A program made the position numbers and the translations under genes. DNA of 64,000 bases. Origin: Paludibacter sp. GTDB taxonomy: Bacteria; Bacteroidota; Bacteroidia; Bacteroidales; Paludibacteraceae. The notes under the pieces are model-generated. The model did not search any database. It was not told the DNA's origin and saw only the letters and a program-made list of their open reading frames with translations. Positions within the stretch are counted from its first letter, which is position 1. Every line of letters starts with the position of its first letter. The stretch lies in the NCBI GenBank assembly GCA_028691965.1, contig JAQUYE010000002.1, positions 17,206 to 81,205 on the forward strand, read 5' to 3'. Shown here one piece after another: positions 49,873 through 58,500 of this stretch.

Positions 49873-52800
49873 ATGAAGAACATTTTAATTGTTTTACTGG
49901 TATTGTCAGGTATTTTTACTACTTATGCTCAGTCGCCACTGGATCTGCGTATCGATGAGCTGTTAAATGCCATGACCACGCAGGATAAATTGGAGCAGAT
50001 GTATACTAACCGTACCAGCTTCGGAGGAACTTTGGCTAATGTGCGTTTAGGAATACCCGGTTTTGTAATGGGGGATAGTCCTCATGGAGTACGTTTAACC
50101 GCTGATCGTTTTGATCGTACTGCGACAGCTTTCCCTACAGGGATCGCTATGGCTGCTTCATGGGATGAAGAATTGGTAGGCAGGATCGGTGAGTCAATGG
50201 GCCTTGAATTCTGGTCGTTTGGTCGCCATCAGGCTTTAGGTCCGTGTCTTGATCTGGCACGTGATTCCCGTGGAGGACGAACTGCTGAAAGCGGAGGCGA
50301 AGATCCGTATTTAGCCGGACATTTAGCAAAATCATTTACCATTGGTATGCAGAAATATCCGGTAATTGCTACCTTAAAGCATTTTATGGGCGAGAGTATG
50401 CAGTCGAACCGCCTGAAAATGGATGTGATTGCCAGTCAGCGGTGGATGATGGATTTTTCAGGATATAATTTCCGTATTCCAATACAGGATGCAGGCGCCA
50501 TGAGTGTTATGGGGTCTTATAATAAGATTAACGGGACTAAAGCTGCTGAGAACAGTATGTTGTTAAGAACAATCTTGCGTGAACGCTGGGGATTTCCGTT
50601 TTATGTGGTTTCGGACTGGGCTAATATCGATGATGCAAGAAATGCGGCACGTGCAGGAACCGAGCTATGTATGGGTTCATCAATCTATGAAGCTGACTTG
50701 CCGTCGTTGGTTGAGAATGGACACATAACCATGGTGCAGATCGATAATGCAGTAAAGAATATTTTGAGGACAAAAATCCTCAATGGGATGTTAGACTATT
50801 ATCCGGCAGGTAGTGAATCTAACGTTAAGTCAAAAGAAATTTCAGATGTGAATCTGTTAGCTGCCAGGAAATCGATAATTTTACTTAAAAATGAGATTTC
50901 AGGAACTACCCCTATTCTCCCACTGCAGAAAACGGGAATAAAGATAGCCCTTATCGGACCTAATGCCATGGCCGAAAACCTGAATTGTTCGGGAAGTAGT
51001 GCTACAAATCCTCCATATGCTATTAGTATCAGAAAAGGATTGGAAGATAAAATAGGAAGTGCCGTTATAACCTATGTTAAGGGTTGTGATATCAACTCTA
51101 CATCCAGAACCGGTTTTGCTGAAGCGAAAGCGTTGGCAGCTACAGCAGATTATGTGATTTTTGCCGGTGGACTGGATAATACGCAGGAAGGAGAACAAAG
51201 TTTTGGTCCTCATAACGATCGCGTTGGAGGCTCATTTGCATTGCCGGCTATCCAACAGGAACTGATGAATGAATTGGCAAGTGTGAATCCAAATCTGATT
51301 GCAATTATTCAAAGTGGCGGAGTCTGTACACTTAATACTTGTTTTTCTTCACTCAAAGGACTCATTTATTCCTTTTATGCGGCACAGGAAGCCGGGCATG
51401 CGATTGCCGACGTGGTTTTTGGAGATTACAATCCTGCTGGTCGTATGCCGCTTTCAATGCCTATGCAGGACAGCGATTTCCCGGTATGGGAAGAAGAAGT
51501 GTTCCGTAAATTTGAACAAAATCTGGATGGAGGTTACCGCTGGTTGGATGAAAAAGGTATTAAACCCCGGTATGCATTTGGATATGGCCTGAGTTATACT
51601 GAATTTGCCTATTCAAACCTTCAACTGCCAGCTACAGTAACTACAGGTGAGCCATTTACTGTAAGTGTTGACGTGAAGAATACCGGAGAGCGTGCAGGTG
51701 AAGAAGTAGTTCAGCTTTATGTAAGTGCACCCACTGATAAAGTGTGGATGCCTAAAAAGGAACTGAGAGGATTTCGGCGAATAAAACTTGAAGTTGGCGA
51801 AACTCAAACGATTACATTTAAGTTCTGTGCTGATGATTTTTATTACTGGAATCAGACCGGACGTAAATATGAAGTTCAATCAGGTAACTATATATTCCGT
51901 GTGGGAGGTAGCTCTGATAATTTACCGCTCTCGCAAACGCTTCCATTTGTCGCGGGGACTGCCAAACCCGATTTGCGTGTCACCCGTGTGTATACCATGC
52001 CACGATATCCGCTGAAAGGTCAGAAAGTAAGTTTTTATGCTTTAGTGAAAAACCAGGGTAATGCAGCTACTACCTCGGCTTCTGTGTATGGAATTTCATT
52101 TTCAGTTGCGGGGCAGGATGTCGCTACTACAGGGCAAACGAAAACAATTATTGCACCGGGACAAGTCCGGCTGATAGGATCAGAAGGAGTGTGGAATGCA
52201 GAAACAGCCGGGAGTATGCAACTGGGAGCTCAGCTTGCATTTGTCAATGGAAATGCCGAATGGGATACAAGTAATAATCTTTATACTACTGATATTAAGA
52301 TTTATAATCCGGATGTTGTAGCTTCTGAATATAAAAATCTGGCGTATCTGAAAGAGCTTACTGTTTCTTCTGAAATTGGCAAATACAGGGGTAAACAGAT
52401 GGTCGATGGTGACTTGTCTACCCGTTGGGATTCGGGGAACGGTACCGAAGAGTCGGCTATAGTCGATTTGGCAGCTTTATGCGATGTTGATAAGATAGAA
52501 CTGTTTTGGGATACTGATTTTGCTAAGCACTATGTGCTGGAGAAATCGTTAGATGGTTCAAACTGGGCTGAATTAAAAAATGTTACAGAGGGTGCCGGTT
52601 CGGCAGAATATCATAGCTTTTCAGTGTTTGATACGCGTTATATCCGCATCCGATTTACTGAAAGAAATTCCGGTGCAGGTAAATTTTCATTACGTGAAAT
52701 AAGGGTGTTTGGAACTGAAAAGAGTAAAATGCCTGCAGCCAGGGTGATGTTACAAGAGAAGGCGGTGTTACTCCCTCATGCTAAAACCTACGTAGATGGA

Positions 52801-53946
52801 ACAGCCTCGACTAATCCGATAGATGGTGAGCTGACTTATCAATGGGAGCAAATCAGCGGACCGGAACAAGCTAATATAGTATCCCCTGATCTGTCTCTGA
52901 CAGAAATATTATTCAATACAGCAGGTACTTACCTGTTTCGATTGACAGTGACAAATGGCGTCGATATGGCTTTCAGGAATTTCCCGATTGTTGTGAGTTA
53001 TCCAACTATGGCCCATGATCTGGCACTTAAGAAATCGGCTTCAGCCTCTTCGTCGGAAAAAGTAAACATGTATCCGCAGGCGGGTGTTGATGCTAATGAT
53101 AATACCCGTTGGTCATCGACACATAGAAATGGCGAATGGTGGCAGGTCGATTTACAACATCAGGTTAAACCATCGCAAATTTCGATCGTTTGGCATACTG
53201 AATATGCAAAGAAGTTTAATATTCAGGTTTCCCCTGATGGACAGACCTGGCAAACTTATGCTACGAATGATGCTTTTTCGGGAGGAACTTCGAAAAGTAA
53301 TAATGAAGGTAATGTCTCGGGTCGTTATGTCAGGCTAAACTGTATAGAACGTTCTGGTCAATGGGAGAACTCTATCAAAACCTTCAATTTATATGGTGAT
53401 TTTGTCACTACGACAAACAAGGTCCCGGTTGCTAAAGCTAACTATGAAATGCAAGGAAGCCTGATTACCCTAAAGGCCGGCGAAAGTTCGGATGCCGATG
53501 GCGATAATCTGACATACAAGTGGGAACAAATAGCCGGTCCTGCTTATGTAACTTTAACCAATGCAACTCAGTTATCGGCCACCATCTCAAATGTCCCGGG
53601 AGGTACGTATTATTTCAAATTAATAGTTGATGACGGAAAAGATGTTGACTTCACGATTCTTCATGTTATCGTGGATGAAGTAAACACACAGATAACAGTT
53701 TCTCCCCGGGATCAGGATAAATTAATAGTTTATCCCAATCCGGTTAATGACAGGGTATTCATACAGTGTTCCGGAATGGAGATGGCAAACAGAGCAGATG
53801 TATACAGTGTATCCGGAGAATTAATAGCCTCAAAAAAGATGCTGAATGGAAGTGTTTCCTTAAAGGAACTACCGAACGGGATCTATTATTTGTGCTTGTT
53901 TTCGGATAAACACAAAATTGGTGATGTGAAAGTCATGAAAATATAG
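49873..53946 (+). CDS. Large multidomain GH3 glycosidase with CARDB-like, two discoidin/F5-8C (CBM32-like), PKD-like and T9SS domains
   Basis: GH3 'GFVMGDSPHGVR', 'SGGEDPYLAGHLAKSF', 'FYVVSDWANIDDA'; discoidin-like 'DGDLSTRWDSGNGTEESAIVDLAALCDVDKIELFW' and 'VDANDNTRWSSTHRNGEWWQVDLQHQVKPSQISIVWH'; PKD-like 'LTYQWEQISGP', 'LTYKWEQIAGP'; tail 'VYPNPVNDRVFIQ...GIYYLCLFSDKHKIGDVKVMKI'. Confidence 0.92.
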   Translation: MKNILIVLLVLSGIFTTYAQSPLDLRIDELLNAMTTQDKLEQMYTNRTSFGGTLANVRLGIPGFVMGDSPHGVRLTADRFDRTATAFPTGIAMAASWDEELVGRIGESMGLEFWSFGRHQALGPCLDLARDSRGGRTAESGGEDPYLAGHLAKSFTIGMQKYPVIATLKHFMGESMQSNRLKMDVIASQRWMMDFSGYNFRIPIQDAGAMSVMGSYNKINGTKAAENSMLLRTILRERWGFPFYVVSDWANIDDARNAARAGTELCMGSSIYEADLPSLVENGHITMVQIDNAVKNILRTKILNGMLDYYPAGSESNVKSKEISDVNLLAARKSIILLKNEISGTTPILPLQKTGIKIALIGPNAMAENLNCSGSSATNPPYAISIRKGLEDKIGSAVITYVKGCDINSTSRTGFAEAKALAATADYVIFAGGLDNTQEGEQSFGPHNDRVGGSFALPAIQQELMNELASVNPNLIAIIQSGGVCTLNTCFSSLKGLIYSFYAAQEAGHAIADVVFGDYNPAGRMPLSMPMQDSDFPVWEEEVFRKFEQNLDGGYRWLDEKGIKPRYAFGYGLSYTEFAYSNLQLPATVTTGEPFTVSVDVKNTGERAGEEVVQLYVSAPTDKVWMPKKELRGFRRIKLEVGETQTITFKFCADDFYYWNQTGRKYEVQSGNYIFRVGGSSDNLPLSQTLPFVAGTAKPDLRVTRVYTMPRYPLKGQKVSFYALVKNQGNAATTSASVYGISFSVAGQDVATTGQTKTIIAPGQVRLIGSEGVWNAETAGSMQLGAQLAFVNGNAEWDTSNNLYTTDIKIYNPDVVASEYKNLAYLKELTVSSEIGKYRGKQMVDGDLSTRWDSGNGTEESAIVDLAALCDVDKIELFWDTDFAKHYVLEKSLDGSNWAELKNVTEGAGSAEYHSFSVFDTRYIRIRFTERNSGAGKFSLREIRVFGTEKSKMPAARVMLQEKAVLLPHAKTYVDGTASTNPIDGELTYQWEQISGPEQANIVSPDLSLTEILFNTAGTYLFRLTVTNGVDMAFRNFPIVVSYPTMAHDLALKKSASASSSEKVNMYPQAGVDANDNTRWSSTHRNGEWWQVDLQHQVKPSQISIVWHTEYAKKFNIQVSPDGQTWQTYATNDAFSGGTSKSNNEGNVSGRYVRLNCIERSGQWENSIKTFNLYGDFVTTTNKVPVAKANYEMQGSLITLKAGESSDADGDNLTYKWEQIAGPAYVTLTNATQLSATISNVPGGTYYFKLIVDDGKDVDFTILHVIVDEVNTQITVSPRDQDKLIVYPNPVNDRVFIQCSGMEMANRADVYSVSGELIASKKMLNGSVSLKELPNGIYYLCLFSDKHKIGDVKVMKI

Positions 53947-54034
53947 GAACTGTTATTAGCATGTCTAACTCTGTTCACTCACTTGTCTGTACATCTCATG
54001 TTAAATTCATCATTCAACTGTTTTTTACTTTTTA

Positions 54035-54241
54035 TTACCTTGTGTGACACTTACGACAGCAATAATAACAACCATCTACTTTGTAGAAGTGTTTTTTTGC
54101 CTCCTTGATAGCTGATTCACAGTCATAAAAATTACCTAAATAGATACGATTTTCTATTGAGGGCATGAAAGAACATGTTGAAATGTGTACCTCATGTTCA
54201 CTAGTTGGTTGAGCAACTCTGTTTAAATAATAATCTGCCAT
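54035..54241 (-). CDS. Small conserved Cys-rich hypothetical protein
   Basis: 68 aa; 'EHEVHISTC', 'NRIYLGNFYDCESAIKEAKKHF', 'VDGCYYCCRKCHTR' resembles a known small Bacteroidota protein family (recalled, not searched). Confidence 0.75.
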   Translation of the reverse strand: MADYYLNRVAQPTSEHEVHISTCSFMPSIENRIYLGNFYDCESAIKEAKKHFYKVDGCYYCCRKCHTR

Positions 54242-54655
54242 AGTTCTTCTTTTTAAAGTTAGTTGGTTATTTATTTTTGATTTTTCATGAATTTATTTAG
54301 TATCAATCATTCATTATTTATGTGTTATTAAGTAACGTGGTAAAGCCGATTGCAATGATTTGCTCAGTCGGGATGTGCATAATTTCACGCTTAATATGTC
54401 TTGAGTTGAAGTTTGTAGAAATCAAATATGTGTTAGTATATCTAAGTATTTCCATGTTGAAAAACATAAAGGTTTTGGTTGTCAATTAGTTGGATGTGCA
54501 ATGTTAAGAATAGTTTTTGGGTTATGCAAAAAATAATCAAAAAATAATTACCTTGAAATATGAAGTTGTAATGTGACCTTACAGTAATGATTGGTGATAT
54601 ATAAAAAGGATTAATTGATGTGTTAACTTTTTTACACTCTTAATGTGTTAAATGC

Positions 54656-54686
54656 TTTGTTTTGTTTCCGAAATGCACTATATTTG
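54656..54686 (+). promoter_or_regulatory. Bacteroidota-type promoter (TTTG - 19 bp - TATATTTG) for the AbiE pair
   Basis: TTTG 54656-54659; TATATTTG 54679-54686; start at 54713. Confidence 0.7.
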
Positions 54687-54712
54687 CAGCATAATGGAAA
54701 TGAAATCAAGTT

Positions 54713-55330
54713 ATGACCTTTCCGGAGTTTAAAAATCAGTTGTTTGATCTGGCATGCTTCACCGGTTTTCAGGTGTACGCATGGAAGCCCGGTTTCGACC
54801 GGAATAACCTTACCCGCTGGGTGAAGAAGGGGTATCTAATCCGACTTCGTCAGGGATTTTATGCATTTCCCGAATATAAGAGCAAGCCGGATTATGCGCT
54901 TTATTTTGCCAATCGAATTTATCGTCCCTCCTATATAAGTCTTCACACGGCATTGTCGTTCTATGGAATGATTCCCGAAGCGGTGGTTCAAATTACCAGT
55001 ATAACTTCGTTAAAGACCGCATTCTTTAAAAATGACTTCAGCGAATATGCCTATAAGAACGTAAAGGAAAATCTGATATTTGGGTATGAATTGAAGCCCA
55101 TGGCTGATGGCCGAAGCTTGCAGTTTGCATCGCCCGAAAAGGCTTTGCTTGATTTGCTGTATCTGTATCCATTTTATGACAACGAACAGGAGTTGGAAGA
55201 ACTTCGCCTTGATGAAGATTTTCTGCATAATGAATTAAATAGGGAGTTGCTGATGGATTATTGCACGAAGTTTCAAAGCAAGGTGCTTGAGAGTCGGGTA
55301 AATTTACTTTTTAAAACCTACCATTTATGA
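54713..55330 (+). CDS. AbiEi-family type IV antitoxin
   Basis: 'LTRWVKKGYLIRLRQGFYAFPEYKS', 'YISLHTALSFYGMIPE', 'ASPEKALLDLLYL'. Confidence 0.82.
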   Translation: MTFPEFKNQLFDLACFTGFQVYAWKPGFDRNNLTRWVKKGYLIRLRQGFYAFPEYKSKPDYALYFANRIYRPSYISLHTALSFYGMIPEAVVQITSITSLKTAFFKNDFSEYAYKNVKENLIFGYELKPMADGRSLQFASPEKALLDLLYLYPFYDNEQELEELRLDEDFLHNELNRELLMDYCTKFQSKVLESRVNLLFKTYHL

Positions 55331-56115
55331 TACAGATAGAACAGATACGTAATTATTTCCCGGCTCACATTCGTGGAAAGTCAGGTTTTGATAAGTACTT
55401 ACTGAAAGAGTATTTGCAATTGATGATTTTGGATTATCTTTCTTCTACTCCTTTTGTTCAAAAGATGGCTTTTATCGGTGGAACACACCTGAGGCTGATA
55501 AAAGGGATCGACCGGTTTTCTGAAGACCTGGACTTTGACTGCAAAGATCTGACGAATGACGAATTTATTGAGATGACAAACGGGGTAATCCAATTCCTGG
55601 AACGTTCGGGACTGCGGGTTCAGGTGAAAGATAAAGAGAGTCCGAAACTGACCGCTTTTCGACGTAATATTCACTTCCCTGAATTATTGTTTGATTTGGG
55701 ATTAAGCGGTCACAAGGAAGAGCGTTTTCTAATTAAAATCGAAAGTCAGGATCAGAGAATAGTTTATTCTCCCGTGATCGTTAATATTAAGGGTTGCGGA
55801 TTCTTTTTCCCATTTCCGGTACCTTCCGATAGTATCATGTGCAGCATGAAAATTGCTGCCATGCTTTCCCGGGCAAAAGGACGTGATTTTTATGACCTTA
55901 TGTTCTTATTGTCACAATCGAAACCTGATTATGATTTTCTTTCCAACCGTTGCGGTGTGACAAGTTTACAGGAGTTCAAAAAGGCTACTTCCGATTTGCT
56001 AAAGACAATCGATTTGAAGAATAAACAGAAGGATTTTGAACACTTGCTTTTTAATAAAACTTCCGGTGAGCGGGTGTTGCGTTTCGGCGAATTTGTAGAT
56101 TCGCTAACGGAATAA
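55327..56115 (+). CDS. AbiEii-family nucleotidyltransferase toxin
   Basis: 'MAFIGGTHLRLIKGIDRFSEDLDFD'; ATGA overlap with the upstream gene. Confidence 0.85.
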   Translation: MIQIEQIRNYFPAHIRGKSGFDKYLLKEYLQLMILDYLSSTPFVQKMAFIGGTHLRLIKGIDRFSEDLDFDCKDLTNDEFIEMTNGVIQFLERSGLRVQVKDKESPKLTAFRRNIHFPELLFDLGLSGHKEERFLIKIESQDQRIVYSPVIVNIKGCGFFFPFPVPSDSIMCSMKIAAMLSRAKGRDFYDLMFLLSQSKPDYDFLSNRCGVTSLQEFKKATSDLLKTIDLKNKQKDFEHLLFNKTSGERVLRFGEFVDSLTE

Positions 56116-56220
56116 AATTCTCCATGTAACGAATAGAAAACTAAATGTTACAACTGCAAAAGTATGTAACAGAGAGCAAAAAACTTGTAATATTTATGTA
56201 AGTATTTGGTGTGTTAAAAC

Positions 56221-56251
56221 TTTGTCATATGGCTGATAATGAGTATATTTG
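56221..56251 (+). promoter_or_regulatory. Bacteroidota-type promoter (TTTG - 19 bp - TATATTTG) for the AraC regulator
   Basis: TTTG 56221-56224; TATATTTG 56244-56251. Confidence 0.7.
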
Positions 56252-56293
56252 TAGCTGACTGTCAAAGACTAACACCGTTAAATACTAATAAAT

Positions 56294-56857
56294 ATGCACA
56301 GAAATTGTATTCGACAGTTTAGCAAAAACCTTTGCCAAATTGTGAAAATGAGTTCTACCCCGGAACTGAGTATCGAGTTGTTTATCTACAACAATCTGTA
56401 TCACAACACTGATTCAGATAGGGAAGAACTGCTGAGTAGATTACAGGCACTGATGCCCCGGATGGAGGAGGTGCTGATTGAATTAATGAGCGATAACCGC
56501 TATCCGCTGGTAGTGCGCAAAGCTGTAGACTATATTGATAAATATTTTACGCAGACTAAAAAAATTCAGGGCGACGCTATTGCGGTGGCGGTGGGGATGG
56601 ACCGCTCGGCGCTGAGTAAACTTTTCAAATCCTGTTTGGGAAGTACTATCCATCAGTATGTTAACCAATTACGACTGATTATGGCAGTGGATAGGCTCAT
56701 GACTACCCAGCATCCGATTGCCGCTATTGCCGAAGAATGTGGTTTTCAGCATGAATCGCATCTTATTCGCCTTTTTTCACGTGAATTTACGGTTTCACCT
56801 TCCCGTTACCGCCAGTTAATCGTTCCCCAGCGGGTAACTCAGCGTATTGCCGTATAA
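56294..56857 (+). CDS. AraC-family transcriptional regulator
   Basis: 'IAVAVGMDRSALSKLFKSCLGSTIHQYVNQLRLIMAVDRLMTTQHPIAAIAEECGFQHESHLIRLFSREFTVSPSRYRQL'. Confidence 0.88.
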   Translation: MHRNCIRQFSKNLCQIVKMSSTPELSIELFIYNNLYHNTDSDREELLSRLQALMPRMEEVLIELMSDNRYPLVVRKAVDYIDKYFTQTKKIQGDAIAVAVGMDRSALSKLFKSCLGSTIHQYVNQLRLIMAVDRLMTTQHPIAAIAEECGFQHESHLIRLFSREFTVSPSRYRQLIVPQRVTQRIAV

Positions 56858-56882
56858 TCCTGATCGTTTCGCCAGGTCGTTT

Positions 56883-56931
56883 AACCAAAAACACCCCGTC
56901 TGCGTGAGTCGCAAACGGGGTGTTTTTGGTT
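56883..56931 (+). terminator. Intrinsic terminator of the AraC gene
   Basis: Perfect 17-bp arms aaccaaaaacaccccgt / acggggtgtttttggtt. Confidence 0.9.
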
Positions 56932-56965
56932 GTTCTATTCTGCGTAATTGCTTATTTTGTCCTGT

Positions 56966-56990
56966 CAAACTGACCCACACACCCTGCATG
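56966..56990 (+). repeat. Left arm of 25-bp inverted repeat bounding the 22-bp array (partner 57176-57200)
   Basis: caaactgacccacacaccctgcatg versus reverse complement of catgcaggatgtgtgggtcagtttg; one mismatch. Confidence 0.9.
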
Positions 56991-57208
56991 ATTGACCCGC
57001 ACATCCTTTGTGACAGACCGGCATATCTCGTGTGATGGTCTGCCACATCTCGCGTGATAGCTTGCCACATCTCGCGTGTGCGTCTGGCACATCTCGCGTG
57101 ATGATCTGCCATATCTCGTGTGCGCGTCTGGCACATCTCGCGTGATGATCTGCCATGCAGGATGTGATGATCTGCCATGCAGGATGTGTGGGTCAGTTTG
57201 GCAGGGCG
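56967..57208. repeat. 11 tandem ~22-bp units (consensus near TGATGATCTGCCACATCTCGCG)
   Basis: Exact 22-bp register, e.g. 57033 tgatggtctgccacatctcgcg, 57055 tgatagcttgccacatctcgcg, 57077 tgtgcgtctggcacatctcgcg, 57143 and 57165 tgatgatctgccatgcaggatg (identical). Confidence 0.9.
57176..57200 (-). repeat. Right arm of 25-bp inverted repeat bounding the 22-bp array
   Basis: See left arm. Confidence 0.9.
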
Positions 57209-57302
57209 TTACAGCTGATAAGGTTGGGCGTAACAGACAGATACATCAGGTCAGTTTGATCGTTTTGCGGGGAGCTTTCTGACAAAAAGGTTAAGTTTAA
57301 AA

Positions 57303-57337
57303 CAAAAAAAAGTTGCCCCGTTTGCACGGGACAACTT
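57303..57337 (-). terminator. Intrinsic terminator of the minus-strand GH108 operon
   Basis: Minus strand aagttgtcccgt-gcaa-acggggcaactt followed by a T-run. Confidence 0.85.
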
Positions 57338-57385
57338 AGTGTAGAAGGTCGAACCTTTCAGGTTAGAAGGACGAGCCCTGGTAGC

Positions 57386-58498
57386 TTACGATCGGTGTAC
57401 CCTTTTCCATCCGACGATACTGACAATCAGCAGGAGGGCGACGACCAGGATCCATCGAAGGATACGTTGCGGTCGGGACCGGTTGGTTGGGTCGGGGGAA
57501 GCCCCGGTGAGGGGGCGGTTAATGGTCACCGAGTCGTCGAGCCGGACGGTAGCGCCGGTACTGCGGGCATCGGTGCTGGCAGCTTCGGCAGCCCGGGTAA
57601 CGACCCTGCGCTGTATCCGCCGCTCCATCCGCACCACAGGTACCAGACTGTCCATCCATACTATCGGCATCAGGTTGTCAATCCGAACCTCCGGCACCTG
57701 ACTGTCAATCGATGCCACCGGTACCAAACTGTCCATCCAACCTGCCGGTGCCTGCTTGTCCAACCGGGTCACCTGAGCGGGCTTACCCATCCATACCACC
57801 TGCCATTCGTCGGTGCTTTCCTCCACCCGGTCGTGCGTTGTAACCACGCTTTCGCGGTGTGAAGTGCTGTCGGCCTGCGCCGCCATTTCCCGGACCTGGT
57901 GCTGAGTGGTCAGCTTCGGGGCGGTCGACCGGCACGCGGCGATGGAAGTAAGCACCATCAGCAGGACTACTGACAAGGTGAACTTCAGGGCACGTACGCG
58001 GTTGATCCAGCCCGCAAGGAAGATCCGGTTGGCGGGACGGTAATCGCAGATGCGGTACAGATGGGCATAGCGGGCTACCTTCAAGCGGTAAAACAACTCC
58101 CGCTGGTTGCCGTAGGTATTGATGGCCGAGAGGGTTTTGTTGCCGACAATCCCGTCCATCTTCACCTTCAACTCTTTTTGTGCCAGGCGGATGGAGTACG
58201 GTCCGCACATCCACATCCAGTCGACCAGCACCTCGGCAATGGCCTGCGTACGGATGCGGTCGGCTTGCCAGCGGTTCCAGAAGTGCGGGCGTAGTACCCG
58301 CTCTACCAGGTCGTGGGTCGACATCCGTAGCAGATCATCGGTGTTGATAATCCCATTCCCATCCTTATCCACGCCCACCTGTTGCCAGGTACGCAGGGTA
58401 ACGCCCTGGTTGGTAGGGCCTCCGCGATCGGCCGCATGGTTTACAAAACCACCTTCCCACCGGCGTAAAAAAGGAATATATTGCGAGATATCAGCCAT
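57386..58498 (-). CDS. GH108 lysozyme/N-acetylmuramidase fused to a lipobox + nonapeptide-repeat + C-terminal TM (spanin-like) region
   Basis: 'YIPFLRRWEGGFVNHAADRGGPTNQGVTLRTWQ' (GH108 catalytic EGG) and PG-binding region 'VDGIVGNKTLSAIN'-like to residue ~170; then 'LKFTLSVVLLMVLTSIAACRS' and 'RILRWILVVALLLIVSIVGWKRVHRS'. Confidence 0.85.
   Translation of the reverse strand: MADISQYIPFLRRWEGGFVNHAADRGGPTNQGVTLRTWQQVGVDKDGNGIINTDDLLRMSTHDLVERVLRPHFWNRWQADRIRTQAIAEVLVDWMWMCGPYSIRLAQKELKVKMDGIVGNKTLSAINTYGNQRELFYRLKVARYAHLYRICDYRPANRIFLAGWINRVRALKFTLSVVLLMVLTSIAACRSTAPKLTTQHQVREMAAQADSTSHRESVVTTHDRVEESTDEWQVVWMGKPAQVTRLDKQAPAGWMDSLVPVASIDSQVPEVRIDNLMPIVWMDSLVPVVRMERRIQRRVVTRAAEAASTDARSTGATVRLDDSVTINRPLTGASPDPTNRSRPQRILRWILVVALLLIVSIVGWKRVHRS
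57629..57790 (-). repeat. Six in-frame 9-aa repeats within the GH108-fusion protein
   Basis: MGKPAQVTR-LDKQAPAGW-MDSLVPVAS-IDSQVPEVR-IDNLMPIVW-MDSLVPVVR (27-bp period). Confidence 0.85.
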
Positions 58499-58500
58499 GA

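Noticed and set aside
56816-57178. Repeat protein ORFs on the minus strand across the 22-bp array (three overlapping frames, e.g. MADHHILHGRSSREMCQ...)
   Set aside because: All three frames are open because the 22-bp unit lacks stops in this orientation and is not a multiple of 3; the longest one runs through the AraC terminator and into the AraC gene end.
56967-57208. CRISPR array
   Set aside because: Units are contiguous 22-mers with no unique spacers, and no cas genes are present.
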